DNA of 7,755 bases. Origin: an uncultured Prevotella sp. GTDB lineage: Bacteria > Bacteroidota > Bacteroidia > Bacteroidales > Bacteroidaceae. A program made the position numbers and the translations under genes. The stretch spans positions 1 to 7,755 of the forward strand of contig URUK01000059.1 in assembly GCA_900551055.1 (NCBI GenBank). The letters are read 5' to 3'. The notes under the pieces were generated by a model, which worked only from the letters and a program-made list of their open reading frames with translations, made no database searches and was not told the DNA's origin. Shown piece by piece: positions 1 through 6,385 of the stretch (its first letter is position 1; every line of letters starts with the position of its first letter).

Positions 1-37
1 GGAGGGCTGGGGTGGGTTTTAGGTGTGCTGGGGTGGT
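1..37. repeat. G-rich direct repeat at window edge
   Basis: CTGGGGTGGG at 7-16 and CTGGGGTGGT at 28-37 form a 21-bp-period direct repeat. The plus strand carries four G-runs (4-6, 9-12, 14-16, 30-33), which could in principle form a quadruplex with one long 13-nt loop. It lies just downstream of the GH43 gene and is cut by the window edge, so its full size is unknown. Confidence 0.4.
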
Positions 38-76
38 CTTTTTTACCTTTTTACCCTTTTACTTTTTTACCTTTTA
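38..76. repeat. Imperfect tandem T-rich/A-rich repeat overlapping the GH43 stop codon
   Basis: On the minus strand a GGTAAAAA-like unit of about 8-10 bp recurs roughly four times. The last two codons and the stop (Lys-Arg-TAA, 67-75) of the GH43 gene lie inside the first unit. There is no stem followed by a U-run, so I do not call it a terminator. Similar low-complexity tracts are common between Bacteroidales genes. Confidence 0.5.
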
Positions 77-1764
77 ATAAATTTCTCCACGTCAACGTAG
101 CCGCCGGTTGCCTTCGTCGCGTAGTTGTAGATGGCGAAGCGAGTGCCGGTGAAGTGGCGGCGGTAGTCGAAGCGCATCTTGAAGTCGCCGCCGGCTGCCG
201 TCCACTGCTTGCCGTCAAGGCTGTAATGGAAGCGTGCGATGTCGCGGCCCGGACGGAAGTCGGCGTCGATGCGCAGCCACACGCGCTGCGCGTCGAGCGG
301 CGCGCGGTAGCGTTCGTCGCGCTCAACGGCTGTCACCGCCTTGGTCTTGTCGTCAAGGGCTACGCTCTCGGCGGTCATCACCACGTATTTCTTTCCGCCC
401 TCGCAGACAACCGAGAGCAGGCCTGCGTCGCCGTTGAACGCGCTGAAACCGGCCACGTCGCCGTCGCGCATGCCTTGCAGGTCAAGCTCGATGGAGGCCG
501 AAGTCTGCGGCCCCGGCATGCGCTGCGTAAGCGTGTTGGGGGCGAGGAAGATGTTTGGCGCTATGCGCGATGTCTTCAGCCGCAGGCAGCCCGGCCTTTC
601 TGTGAGGCTCCACGCCGCGTCTACGGGGTTGTGGTTCCACTGCCAATGTATGTCGAGACGCGGTTTGTCGAAGTCGTCGGAAACCACCAGCGGTCCGGCC
701 GAATATCCCTGCACGGGCTTGCGCATCACTGCGGGCACCTGCCCGTCGGCGTCGCCAAGCATCGGCCATCCGTCCTTCCATGTGCACGGCATGAGGGTGA
801 GCACACGGCCTACGGCGTCCCTATCCTGGAAAATCACGCCGTACCAGCTGCCGTCCTCGGCATCTACGATGCAGCCCTGCCCCACGTACGGGAAGCCGCC
901 GAAGGCCGACTCAAGTATCACTTTCTTCTCCCACGGCCCGGTGATGCTGTCCGCCCGGTAGCACACCTGCCGCCGCTTGCCGCCATTTGGCCATGAAATC
1001 ATCAGCAGGTAGTACTTGCCCCGGTACTTCACGACGCGGCTTCCTTCAAGCAGTCCGGTCTCGGTGGAGTCGCGCTCGAATATCTGCATGTCAACGCCTC
1101 CGGGCTGCACGCCGGTAAGGTCGGGCTTCAGCTCGCGCAGACGGCCCGTGCCGTAGAACATGTATGCACGCCCGTCGTCGTCGAAAAACAGCGATGCGTC
1201 GTGGAAATGGGGCAGCCTTGAATACAGCGTCCAGCCCTTCCGGGGGTCTTTGGTGGTGTAGACAAAGCCCTTCCATGGCTCGTCGTTGGGCGAGAAGTAG
1301 GCGTAGAACGTGCCGTCATGGTAGCGCAGCGACGTTGCCCACTGGCTGCGCCCGTACACCGTTCCGCCCTGCATGTCGTAACGGGGCGTCTCCTCAAGCC
1401 GGTCATACAGGTAGCTCACGATGCTCCAGTTTACCAAGTCCTTCGAGTGCATCACGGGCGCTCCGGGGGCGTAGTGCATCGTGGTGTTCACCATGTAGTA
1501 GTCGCTGCCCACGCGGATGACGTCGGGGTCGGGCACGTCGAGCCACAACACGGGGTTTGAGAACGTGCCGTCGCCGTTGTCGCCCGTGCGTTCCTGTCCA
1601 CAGGCCGGGGTGAATGACAACACGCCAAGCAGCAACGCGCAAACGGCTGACAGCCAGCGCGTTGGCAACACGTGGCCTTTTGCGCTGCGAAAGGCCGTGT
1701 TTTGAAGCACAAAAGGCCGTCTTTCACAGTGCAAAAGGTGGCCTTTCAGTTTTTCGTTTTTCAT
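67..1764 (-). CDS. Secreted GH43 beta-xylosidase / alpha-L-arabinofuranosidase
   Basis: Glycoside hydrolase family 43, predicted to release xylose or arabinofuranose from hemicellulose side chains in the periplasm or at the cell surface. Taking ATG at 1764 gives 565 aa. The five-bladed propeller domain (about residues 68-350) begins with the NPVLWLDVPDPDVIRVG motif. Asp79 (in PDPD) fits the catalytic base, Asp189 (HDASLFFDDDG) the pKa-modulating residue, and Glu240 (LLEGSR) the general acid. Residues about 360-565 look like the beta-sandwich (PF17851 type) found at the C-terminus of many GH43 xylosidases. The hydrophobic export segment is residues 38-52, with TPAC ending at Cys55, a possible but poor lipobox. 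The N-terminus is unusual: residues about 5-41 are encoded by a 22-bp repeat family, so the start could instead be GTG/TTG just before LPTRW. The longer ORF from 1830 is unlikely because it starts inside the 48-bp inverted repeat. Last gene of the operon. Xylosidase versus arabinofuranosidase activity cannot be decided here. Confidence 0.9.
   Translation of the reverse strand: MKNEKLKGHLLHCERRPFVLQNTAFRSAKGHVLPTRWLSAVCALLLGVLSFTPACGQERTGDNGDGTFSNPVLWLDVPDPDVIRVGSDYYMVNTTMHYAPGAPVMHSKDLVNWSIVSYLYDRLEETPRYDMQGGTVYGRSQWATSLRYHDGTFYAYFSPNDEPWKGFVYTTKDPRKGWTLYSRLPHFHDASLFFDDDGRAYMFYGTGRLRELKPDLTGVQPGGVDMQIFERDSTETGLLEGSRVVKYRGKYYLLMISWPNGGKRRQVCYRADSITGPWEKKVILESAFGGFPYVGQGCIVDAEDGSWYGVIFQDRDAVGRVLTLMPCTWKDGWPMLGDADGQVPAVMRKPVQGYSAGPLVVSDDFDKPRLDIHWQWNHNPVDAAWSLTERPGCLRLKTSRIAPNIFLAPNTLTQRMPGPQTSASIELDLQGMRDGDVAGFSAFNGDAGLLSVVCEGGKKYVVMTAESVALDDKTKAVTAVERDERYRAPLDAQRVWLRIDADFRPGRDIARFHYSLDGKQWTAAGGDFKMRFDYRRHFTGTRFAIYNYATKATGGYVDVEKFIKR
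1648..1748. repeat. 22-bp AAAGGCC-type repeat array within the GH43 5' coding end
   Basis: Units beginning AAAGGCCGT or AAAGGTGG recur about every 22 bp (about 1689, 1711, 1733), preceded by a conserved block starting TGACAGCCAGC at 1648. Aligned by eye, 1648-1699 matches 5910-5961 at 42 of 52 positions without gaps, so both loci carry the same repeat family in the same orientation. Here the array is in frame with the GH43 gene and encodes the residues between MKNEK and the hydrophobic signal segment. Confidence 0.65.
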
Positions 1765-1776
1765 GATTGAATATTT

Positions 1777-1899
1777 TTTTAATTGAGAATGGAGAGTTGA
1801 GAATGGAGAATTATGATTACCTTTTGCCACAATAAACCGAACTCAAGGGACAAAGGTAATCATAATTCTCCATTCTCAACTCTCCATTCTCAATTAAAA
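1777..1899. repeat. Perfect 48-bp inverted repeat (MITE-like hairpin)
   Basis: Positions 1777-1824 are the exact reverse complement of 1852-1899, with a 27-nt loop (1825-1851). Each arm holds two tandem 14-bp copies of a TTGAGAATGGAGA unit (left arm 1783-1796 and 1797-1810) and then ATTATGATTACC. It fills most of the gap between the esterase stop and the GH43 ATG, with the stem base only 12 nt from that ATG. It may be a small non-autonomous mobile repeat, and in the mRNA it would form a very stable stem that could affect GH43 expression or transcript ends. No U-tract marks it as an ordinary terminator. Confidence 0.85.
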
Positions 1900-1930
1900 T
1901 TCTTCACTCTTCACTCTTCGTTCTTCACTA
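1900..1930. repeat. TTCACTC-type tandem repeat overlapping the esterase stop codon
   Basis: Plus strand TTCTTCACTC/TTCACTC/TTCGTTCTTCACTAC, i.e. a purine-rich GAAGAGTGAA repeat on the coding strand. The esterase C-terminus (Val-Lys-Asn-Glu-Glu-stop) is encoded within it, and it directly abuts the 48-bp inverted repeat. Confidence 0.45.
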
Positions 1931-3086
1931 CACTTGCCGCGCATTCGCCCATCACCTTATATCCGGCGGGGTTGGGATGGAGCCAGTCCGACTGCAGGTT
2001 TTCCTGCAAAGCCTCGGGGTTTTGCGGGTCGAGCGTGGCCTTGTCGAAGTCTATAACGCCGTCATACTCTGCCGCCGTGCGTATCCATTGGTTCACTTGC
2101 TGGCGCGCCTTCTCGTGAGTGTCGCTGTAGAAGGAGCTGTTTTTGAACGGCATTATCGTGCCGCCGTACACGCGCATGCCCTTTTCCTTGGCCTTCTTGG
2201 CGAAGAGGCGGTAGAACTTCGTCAGCATGCGCACGGTGCGTGCGCCGTCATCGCCGATGCCGCCGATGTCGTTGACACCCTCGAATATTATGAGGTCGGT
2301 GACCCCCTGCTGCGCGAGGATGTCGCGGTCGAAGCGCTCCGAGGCCGGCGCCGACAGTCCGCCGCTTATCACGCAGTTGCCGCCTATGCCGAGGTTGATT
2401 ACCGCCACCTTGCCGCCAAGCTGCTCGGCAAGCACGTCGGTCCAGCGGTTCTGCGCGTCGGTGGTGGTGCCGCGCCCGTCGGTTATGCTGTTGCCGAGGC
2501 ACGCTATGCAGCGCGTCGACGCCGGAGCCTCCACCTCAAGGGCTGCGATGCTGTACCAGTGCTCGAACGTCTCGACAGGGCTGAACGCCGCCGTGGGCGC
2601 AACCTCGCCCGCTGCGAGGTATGACGTGGTGCGCGAGCCGCGGTGGGTCGTCGCCTTGACGGGCACCTGGCCGTATGTGATTGTCACCGAGAGGCGCTGC
2701 AATGGCTTCAGGCCGTACTTGGCAACGTCGGTATATACGGCCTTGCCCGGCTCAATGGTTACGCTTCTGTTGCCGTTGAAAGTAAGGTAGGTGGCGGTCT
2801 TCGGGCTGATTTCCTTGTCTCCGCCGGTGTCGGCTATGTACACCGACTTTATTTCAACCGGCTGCTGGCTCTTCTCGTTCGACAGCTGCAGGCGCAGCTT
2901 TTCGCCGCCTATGCTCACGTGGATAACCTGCCGCAGGGTGTTGCCTGCAAGCGTAGTCTTGGGCATGTCGCTCTCCGCGAGAGGAGCTTCGATGGCCGTC
3001 GCCCATGTGGCCGTCCATTTTGTCTGCGCCTGAACGGCCGTGCAGGCCAGCAGCGCGAGGGCGGATGTAAGGATAAGTTTCTTCAT
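1911..3086 (-). CDS. Secreted SGNH/GDSL-family hydrolase (probable carbohydrate esterase)
   Basis: 391-aa SGNH hydrolase. A typical signal peptide (MKKLILTSALALLACTAVQA) predicts cleavage after Ala20. Residues about 22-190 form a beta-rich N-terminal region seen in many secreted Bacteroidetes members (WTATWATA, then LRQVIHVSIGGEKLRLQLSN). The catalytic domain follows with all four SGNH blocks: Ser200 in CLGNSITDG (nucleophile), Gly235 in NLGIGGN, Asn272 in EGVND (oxyanion hole), and Asp367/His370 in DWLHPNPAGY. The family hydrolyses ester bonds; beside two glycosidases, removal of acetyl or other acyl groups from a plant polysaccharide is the most likely role, but this is inferred from context and a lipase or lysophospholipase label would also fit the fold. 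Middle gene, starting 119 bp after the arabinofuranosidase stop, with an A-rich leader and no obvious promoter of its own. Confidence 0.88.
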   Translation of the reverse strand: MKKLILTSALALLACTAVQAQTKWTATWATAIEAPLAESDMPKTTLAGNTLRQVIHVSIGGEKLRLQLSNEKSQQPVEIKSVYIADTGGDKEISPKTATYLTFNGNRSVTIEPGKAVYTDVAKYGLKPLQRLSVTITYGQVPVKATTHRGSRTTSYLAAGEVAPTAAFSPVETFEHWYSIAALEVEAPASTRCIACLGNSITDGRGTTTDAQNRWTDVLAEQLGGKVAVINLGIGGNCVISGGLSAPASERFDRDILAQQGVTDLIIFEGVNDIGGIGDDGARTVRMLTKFYRLFAKKAKEKGMRVYGGTIMPFKNSSFYSDTHEKARQQVNQWIRTAAEYDGVIDFDKATLDPQNPEALQENLQSDWLHPNPAGYKVMGECAASVVKNEE

Positions 3087-3205
3087 TGTGTTTTATTGTG
3101 GTTTTGGTTTTTATATGGCAGGAATAAGCATTTGTGGCAATATGGGTATGGTAACGCCGCCAGGACGTTGTTCCATGATGGTTGGGAATGGTGCCGTCGG
3201 CGCCG

Positions 3206-5581
3206 TCATTCGGTGACAAGGCGCACGGAGAACACCCGTCCGGCCTTGTTGCCGGGATGCGGACGGAATGTCACCACGACCTCGTCCTTGCCTTCAAGCA
3301 TGTCTGCCGGTATGGGATATTCAACGCTTGTGAACTCCCATTCCTTCCATTTGCCGTGCAGGTTCTCCACGGCCAGCGGCCTGCCGTCAACGAGGATGTC
3401 GAACGTGCGGCCTTCAGGCTCGTTGCCCCAGTAGTCGACCATAAGCGCAAGGCTGCCGTTGCCGCCGGTGGAAAGCGTGTAAGAGAAGTGTCCGCCGTCA
3501 TCGGCCTCCCTCCAAGGCAGGTTCTCGTGGTAGCCCTTCGACGACTTTTCCTCCGTCATGCGGTGGTCGGCCTCGGGCTGTTGCTCGCCTGCGCGCACCA
3601 CGTCTACCGTGCGGCGGTCAAGCTCTATGCGCCGTTCCTCGTCCGCTTTCAGCCGTCTGATGTAGTCGCCGTAGCCCTTCTCGTCCATCGAGAGCCAGTA
3701 CATCATGTAGCGGCTGTCGTGTATCTTGTAGAAAGGTTCGAGCACAAGGTCTTTGTAACGCCCCTCGCCGAACAGCCCCGGCACGCTGAAGCACATGGGT
3801 TTGCCCTCAACCGGCCGCATGTTGTTCAGCTTGTCGAGTATCCCGTCGCGGCTGCCTATGATGAAAGGCGTGTCGTAAACGGGCACAAGCCGCCCCGAAG
3901 CGATGTGCTCCCAGCGGCCGTCGCCGGCCACAAGGCCGCGGAGGTCGTCGGTGCCCATGCGCGCTCCCATCAGTATCGGGCCGCGCATTATGGCGATGTA
4001 TTCGGGCACATTGGGCAGCTCTTCAACCGTAACGCCCATCGGGAGGCTGACTTCCACCACGTCGCCGTCAGCCCATTCGCGGTCGATGCAGATGTACGAC
4101 GAGGGCTGCGAGCCTGCGGCGTAGTCCTTTCCGGCGCATGTCACCTTGAAGCCTGACGGCCCGGCCCACCACGGACGGCGCACAAGCAGCTTGAAACGGC
4201 CGGCCTTTCCGGGCGACACCGTAAGCCGTGCGGCTTCCTCTTCGGGAAAGCGCGTGTCCTGCCTTACGGTTATCCCACGCTCCTTCCACGTAAGTTCGGA
4301 CGCCACGAACAGGTTGACGAACAGCGAGTCGCCGGAATGTGAATATATGAACTCGCCGTACTTGCCGTGGTTCTCCATGCCTGAGCCGACGCAGCACCAC
4401 ATCGCGCTGTTGGGGGCGGAGTAGACACGGTAATGCGCCGGACGCGCCGGAGTGAAGTAAACGTAGCCCCCGTGTACCGGGTGTTGCGTCGAGAGGATGT
4501 GGTTGAACATGGCACGCTCGTAGAAGTCGGCGTATTTCGCGTCGGGGGACATGCGGAACAGCCCCTCGGTAAGTTTCAGCATGTTGTACGTGTTGCATGT
4601 TTCGGGGCCGTCGCGCTCTATCATGTAGCTCATGCAGGCGTCCTTCGCAGGGAAGTGTTCGCGGCAGCTGTTGCCGCCAAGCGAGAGCGAGCGCATGCCG
4701 GTGACGGTCTGCCAGAAGAACGCGGCAGCCCTGGCATAGCGCGGGTCGCCGTCAAGCTCTGCTATGCGCTGGTATCCTATCACCTTGGGGATTTGCGTGT
4801 TGGCGTGCTTGTTGTCAAGATTGTCGACGCCTTCGGCCATGCTGTCGAGCAGCATACGGTGCGAAAAGCGCTTCGCCGCACGCAGATATTTCGCCTCGCC
4901 GGTCATCTGATAGGCGTCGGCATACACCTCGTCCATGCCTCCGAACTCGTTGCCGAGCATCGCCTCCATCTGTCCGTCGGTCAAGGGGGATATTACCGTG
5001 ATGCCCCAGTCGCACAGGTCGAGGAACATCTTGCGTGCCTCGTCGCTGCCGCCGTAGAGCCATGCGTCCCTGAGTCCGGCGTATGTCTTGTGGACGTTGT
5101 ACCAGGGCACCCAGTATTTCCACACCAGTTCCACGTCGCCTTTGCGCAGTCCGCTCCACAGGCGCTTGCCGCCGGGCACTCCGCCCACGTAACCGTCGCC
5201 GTTCTTCAGCTGGCAACGCTTCAGCTCGGACAGCATGTAGTCCATCCGCCGCTTGCACTCGGCGTTGCCGGTGGCCGCGTAATGTATGGCCAAGGCCGAG
5301 AGGTAATGCCCGCCGACATGGCCGCTCAGCCCGTCCCAGTTGGTGAACGGCTCGCCCTTCGGAGGCAGTCCGGCCTCGCGGAGGAAAGGTTCCAGCAGGC
5401 GGTCGGTGTCATACTGCAACAGCACTTTCAGGTTCAGGTCCTGCGCATGCTTGAAAGGACCGTCGAGAAGCCTTACCTCGCCCAGGGCGAAGGCATTGCC
5501 GTAAAGCCGGTCTTGCGCTTGGACGCCTGCCGCCACGGCGGCCAGGACAAGCAACGTTAGAATCCTGTTTCTTATCATCAT
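3206..5581 (-). CDS. Secreted beta-L-arabinofuranosidase, GH127/GH146 superfamily (DUF1680)
   Basis: 791 aa with a signal peptide (MMIRNRILTLLVLAAVAAGV then QAQ; cleavage near Ala22). Residues about 25-430 form the (alpha/alpha)6-barrel domain of the DUF1680 superfamily, with GLSGHVGGHYLSALA near residues 84-98. The zinc-thiolate active site known from HypBA1 (Glu338, Cys340, Cys417, Cys418) is present: Glu327 and Cys329 in GPETCNTYNMLKLTEGLF, and Cys396-Cys397 in MWCCVGSGMENHGKYGE, with Cys396 as predicted nucleophile. Beta-sandwich regions follow (about 430-660), and a final domain (about 670-791) ends the protein. Family members release beta-L-arabinofuranose from arabinan, arabinosylated proteins or pectin side chains. 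Length and a Bacteroidetes-type multi-domain layout make me favour GH146 over GH127, but a tree is needed. First gene of the operon; ATG codons at 5581 and 5578 are both possible. Confidence 0.9.
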   Translation of the reverse strand: MMIRNRILTLLVLAAVAAGVQAQDRLYGNAFALGEVRLLDGPFKHAQDLNLKVLLQYDTDRLLEPFLREAGLPPKGEPFTNWDGLSGHVGGHYLSALAIHYAATGNAECKRRMDYMLSELKRCQLKNGDGYVGGVPGGKRLWSGLRKGDVELVWKYWVPWYNVHKTYAGLRDAWLYGGSDEARKMFLDLCDWGITVISPLTDGQMEAMLGNEFGGMDEVYADAYQMTGEAKYLRAAKRFSHRMLLDSMAEGVDNLDNKHANTQIPKVIGYQRIAELDGDPRYARAAAFFWQTVTGMRSLSLGGNSCREHFPAKDACMSYMIERDGPETCNTYNMLKLTEGLFRMSPDAKYADFYERAMFNHILSTQHPVHGGYVYFTPARPAHYRVYSAPNSAMWCCVGSGMENHGKYGEFIYSHSGDSLFVNLFVASELTWKERGITVRQDTRFPEEEAARLTVSPGKAGRFKLLVRRPWWAGPSGFKVTCAGKDYAAGSQPSSYICIDREWADGDVVEVSLPMGVTVEELPNVPEYIAIMRGPILMGARMGTDDLRGLVAGDGRWEHIASGRLVPVYDTPFIIGSRDGILDKLNNMRPVEGKPMCFSVPGLFGEGRYKDLVLEPFYKIHDSRYMMYWLSMDEKGYGDYIRRLKADEERRIELDRRTVDVVRAGEQQPEADHRMTEEKSSKGYHENLPWREADDGGHFSYTLSTGGNGSLALMVDYWGNEPEGRTFDILVDGRPLAVENLHGKWKEWEFTSVEYPIPADMLEGKDEVVVTFRPHPGNKAGRVFSVRLVTE

Positions 5582-5611
5582 TCCATGTTTTTCAGTGACT
5601 TAAACTGTCTG

Positions 5612-5643
5612 CAAAATTAAAAAACATTGTCGGCAATCCGCAA
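5612..5643 (-). promoter_or_regulatory. Bacteroidetes-type promoter for the enzyme operon
   Basis: On the minus strand TAATTTTG (5612-5619) matches the -7 consensus TAnnTTTG exactly, and TTG (5641-5643) lies 21 nt upstream in the -33 position. It sits about 30 nt ahead of the arabinofuranosidase ATG, giving a short leader. No experiment supports it. Confidence 0.5.
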
Positions 5644-5660
5644 TAGCGTGAAACAAACTC

Positions 5661-5672
5661 GCAAATGTTTGC
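5661..5672. promoter_or_regulatory. Palindrome upstream of the promoter, possible operator
   Basis: GCAAA-TG-TTTGC is a 12-bp dyad about 18 bp upstream of the -33 element of the proximal promoter. Its position would suit an activator site, but a single short AT-rich dyad can arise by chance. Confidence 0.2.
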
Positions 5673-5791
5673 AATTGTAACAACGCCGCACGCGCGGAAC
5701 CGCGCACGCGTGAAACATTTTCGTAGGCGGATGAAACGCAATGTTGCCGTCACGGCACGGAGCAAACCGCCACACGGCCGCCTCCCAACCG

Positions 5792-5821
5792 CAAAGATAC
5801 GCTTTTTCATGCAAGCGCAAA
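5792..5821 (-). promoter_or_regulatory. Second Bacteroidetes-type promoter, distal to the operon
   Basis: On the minus strand TATCTTTG (5792-5799) matches TAnnTTTG, and TTTG (5818-5821) lies 18 nt upstream. This is a better -33/-7 pair than the proximal one. Transcription from it would give a leader of about 200 nt before the arabinofuranosidase gene. It also argues against the small minus-strand frame starting at 5810, whose start codon would lie upstream of this transcription start. Confidence 0.5.
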
Positions 5822-5909
5822 CACTATCCGGCGGTTTTTTTCATGGCGGCTGCCTGCTGCGGCACACGCCCCTTGTTCTTAACCATGCTGCGTCCCGTCC
5901 GTAACCCGT
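5822..5909. other. GC-rich intergenic stretch, nothing recognised
   Basis: Between the distal promoter and the 22-bp repeat array I see no RNA gene, no convincing coding frame and no strong secondary structure. Short frames on both strands lack initiation signals and recognisable protein features. Confidence 0.4.
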
Positions 5910-6055
5910 TGACAGCCAGCACCTTGCCGACAGGCCGCCTTTTACTCTGCAAAAGGCCGTGAATTGCGCTGCGAAAGGCCATGTTTTACAACGCGAAAGG
6001 CCGTGAATTACAATGCAAAAAGCCATGTTCTGCGACGCGAAACCGTGTCTGCGTA
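5910..6055. repeat. 22-bp AAAGGCC-type repeat array upstream of the enzyme operon
   Basis: After the TGACAGCCAGC block (5910-5920), units with AAAGGCC, AAAAGCC or AAACCG cores follow about every 22 bp (about 5950-6045), alternating GTGAATT and ATGTTTT/ATGTTCT after the core. Copies diverge and decay towards the right end. The units are contiguous with no unique spacers, so this is not a CRISPR array. It is the same family as the array in the GH43 5' end. It also marks the right limit of the GC-rich host-like DNA. Confidence 0.65.
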
Positions 6056-6123
6056 AAATCAGTTTGGGCCGTAGTTCCCTGTCATGGGATTTCCGTCCGG
6101 GAACAAAACGTGAACATTCTTGA

Positions 6124-6288
6124 AATAATAAAAGGACAAGTCGTCTGCTATCAACAACTTATCCTTTTGCATTTGTACCATTAGAAGAGCTTTTCTCGAA
6201 CCAATTTCTTCATGACTTGGATTTAATCTGGGAGCTTCACGAGCTTATCCCCGACCCATCAAACCCACGTGTAGTAATAGACAAATAG
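6124..6288 (+). pseudogene. Open-frame remnant of an unrecognised gene
   Basis: The frame stays open for 54 codons after a TGA at 6121 and stops at TAG 6286-6288, with no ATG or GTG start. The translation, including PLEELFSNQFLHDLDLIWEL and HELIPDPSNPRVVIDK, looks protein-like, mixed in composition and not repeat-derived, so it may be the tail or a fragment of a lost gene such as a transposase or other mobile-element protein. I do not recognise the family. A random open frame in AT-rich DNA remains possible. Confidence 0.2.
6130..6168. repeat. Imperfect inverted repeat, 12-bp arms
   Basis: AAAAGGACAAGT (6130-6141) pairs with ACTTATCCTTTT (6157-6168), with one position that is a mismatch on the plus-strand RNA and a G-U pair on the minus-strand RNA; the loop is 15 nt. 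It could be a terminator-like hairpin or a recombination-site arm, but no adjacent gene clearly needs one. Confidence 0.4.
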
Positions 6289-6307
6289 CCCCTTATGGGC
6301 AGGATGT

Positions 6308-6329
6308 CCCTATCCGTGAGGGGGTAGGG
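6308..6329. repeat. GC-rich hairpin, 8-bp stem
   Basis: CCCTATCC (6308-6315) pairs with GGGTAGGG (6322-6329), one G-U pair, 6-nt loop, followed by TTTATG. The U-tract is too short for a confident intrinsic terminator. It stands out from the AT-rich surroundings and lies between the open-frame remnant and the replication genes. Confidence 0.4.
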
Positions 6330-6346
6330 TTTATGTCTCCTTAGTG

Positions 6347-6385
6347 CTGTTTTTATTAGTACTTAATTAGTAGGGATAAAAACAG
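6347..6385. repeat. Perfect 10-bp inverted repeat upstream of the replication genes
   Basis: CTGTTTTTAT (6347-6356) is the exact reverse complement of ATAAAAACAG (6376-6385). The 19-nt loop contains ATTAGTA-like direct repeats. Being about 100 bp upstream of a replication-initiator-like operon, it is a candidate origin or initiator-binding/autoregulatory site, inferred from position only. Confidence 0.45.

Noticed and set aside
25..996. 323-aa plus-strand frame opposite the GH43 gene
   Set aside because: Antisense shadow of a GC-rich gene with clear catalytic motifs on the other strand; the translation has no domain-like features. The same applies to the long plus-strand frames at 1977-2624, 2643-3434, 3182-4156 and 4433-5560.
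1765..1830. 22-residue upstream extension of the GH43 protein starting at 1830
   Set aside because: It is encoded by the loop and one arm of the 48-bp inverted repeat and precedes a good start (MKNEKLK) with an A-rich leader.
3087..3205. Promoter or terminator between the arabinofuranosidase and esterase genes
   Set aside because: No TAnnTTTG motif is seen upstream of the esterase; GGCGCC/GGCACC self-complementarity near 3190-3204 has a short imperfect stem and no U-tract.
5592..5820. Small minus-strand frames starting at 5810 and 5820
   Set aside because: A strong promoter -7 element (5792-5799) lies inside their first codons, so they would not be transcribed from it with a start codon. 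Arg/Cys-rich translations look like noncoding GC-rich DNA.
5910..6055. CRISPR array
   Set aside because: Repeats are contiguous, degenerate and only 22 bp apart, with no unique spacers and no cas genes.
5665..6184. Short plus-strand frames around the 22-bp array, and a minus-strand frame at 5841-6026
   Set aside because: They are translations of the repeat array or flanking noncoding DNA; they have no start context and no protein-like features.
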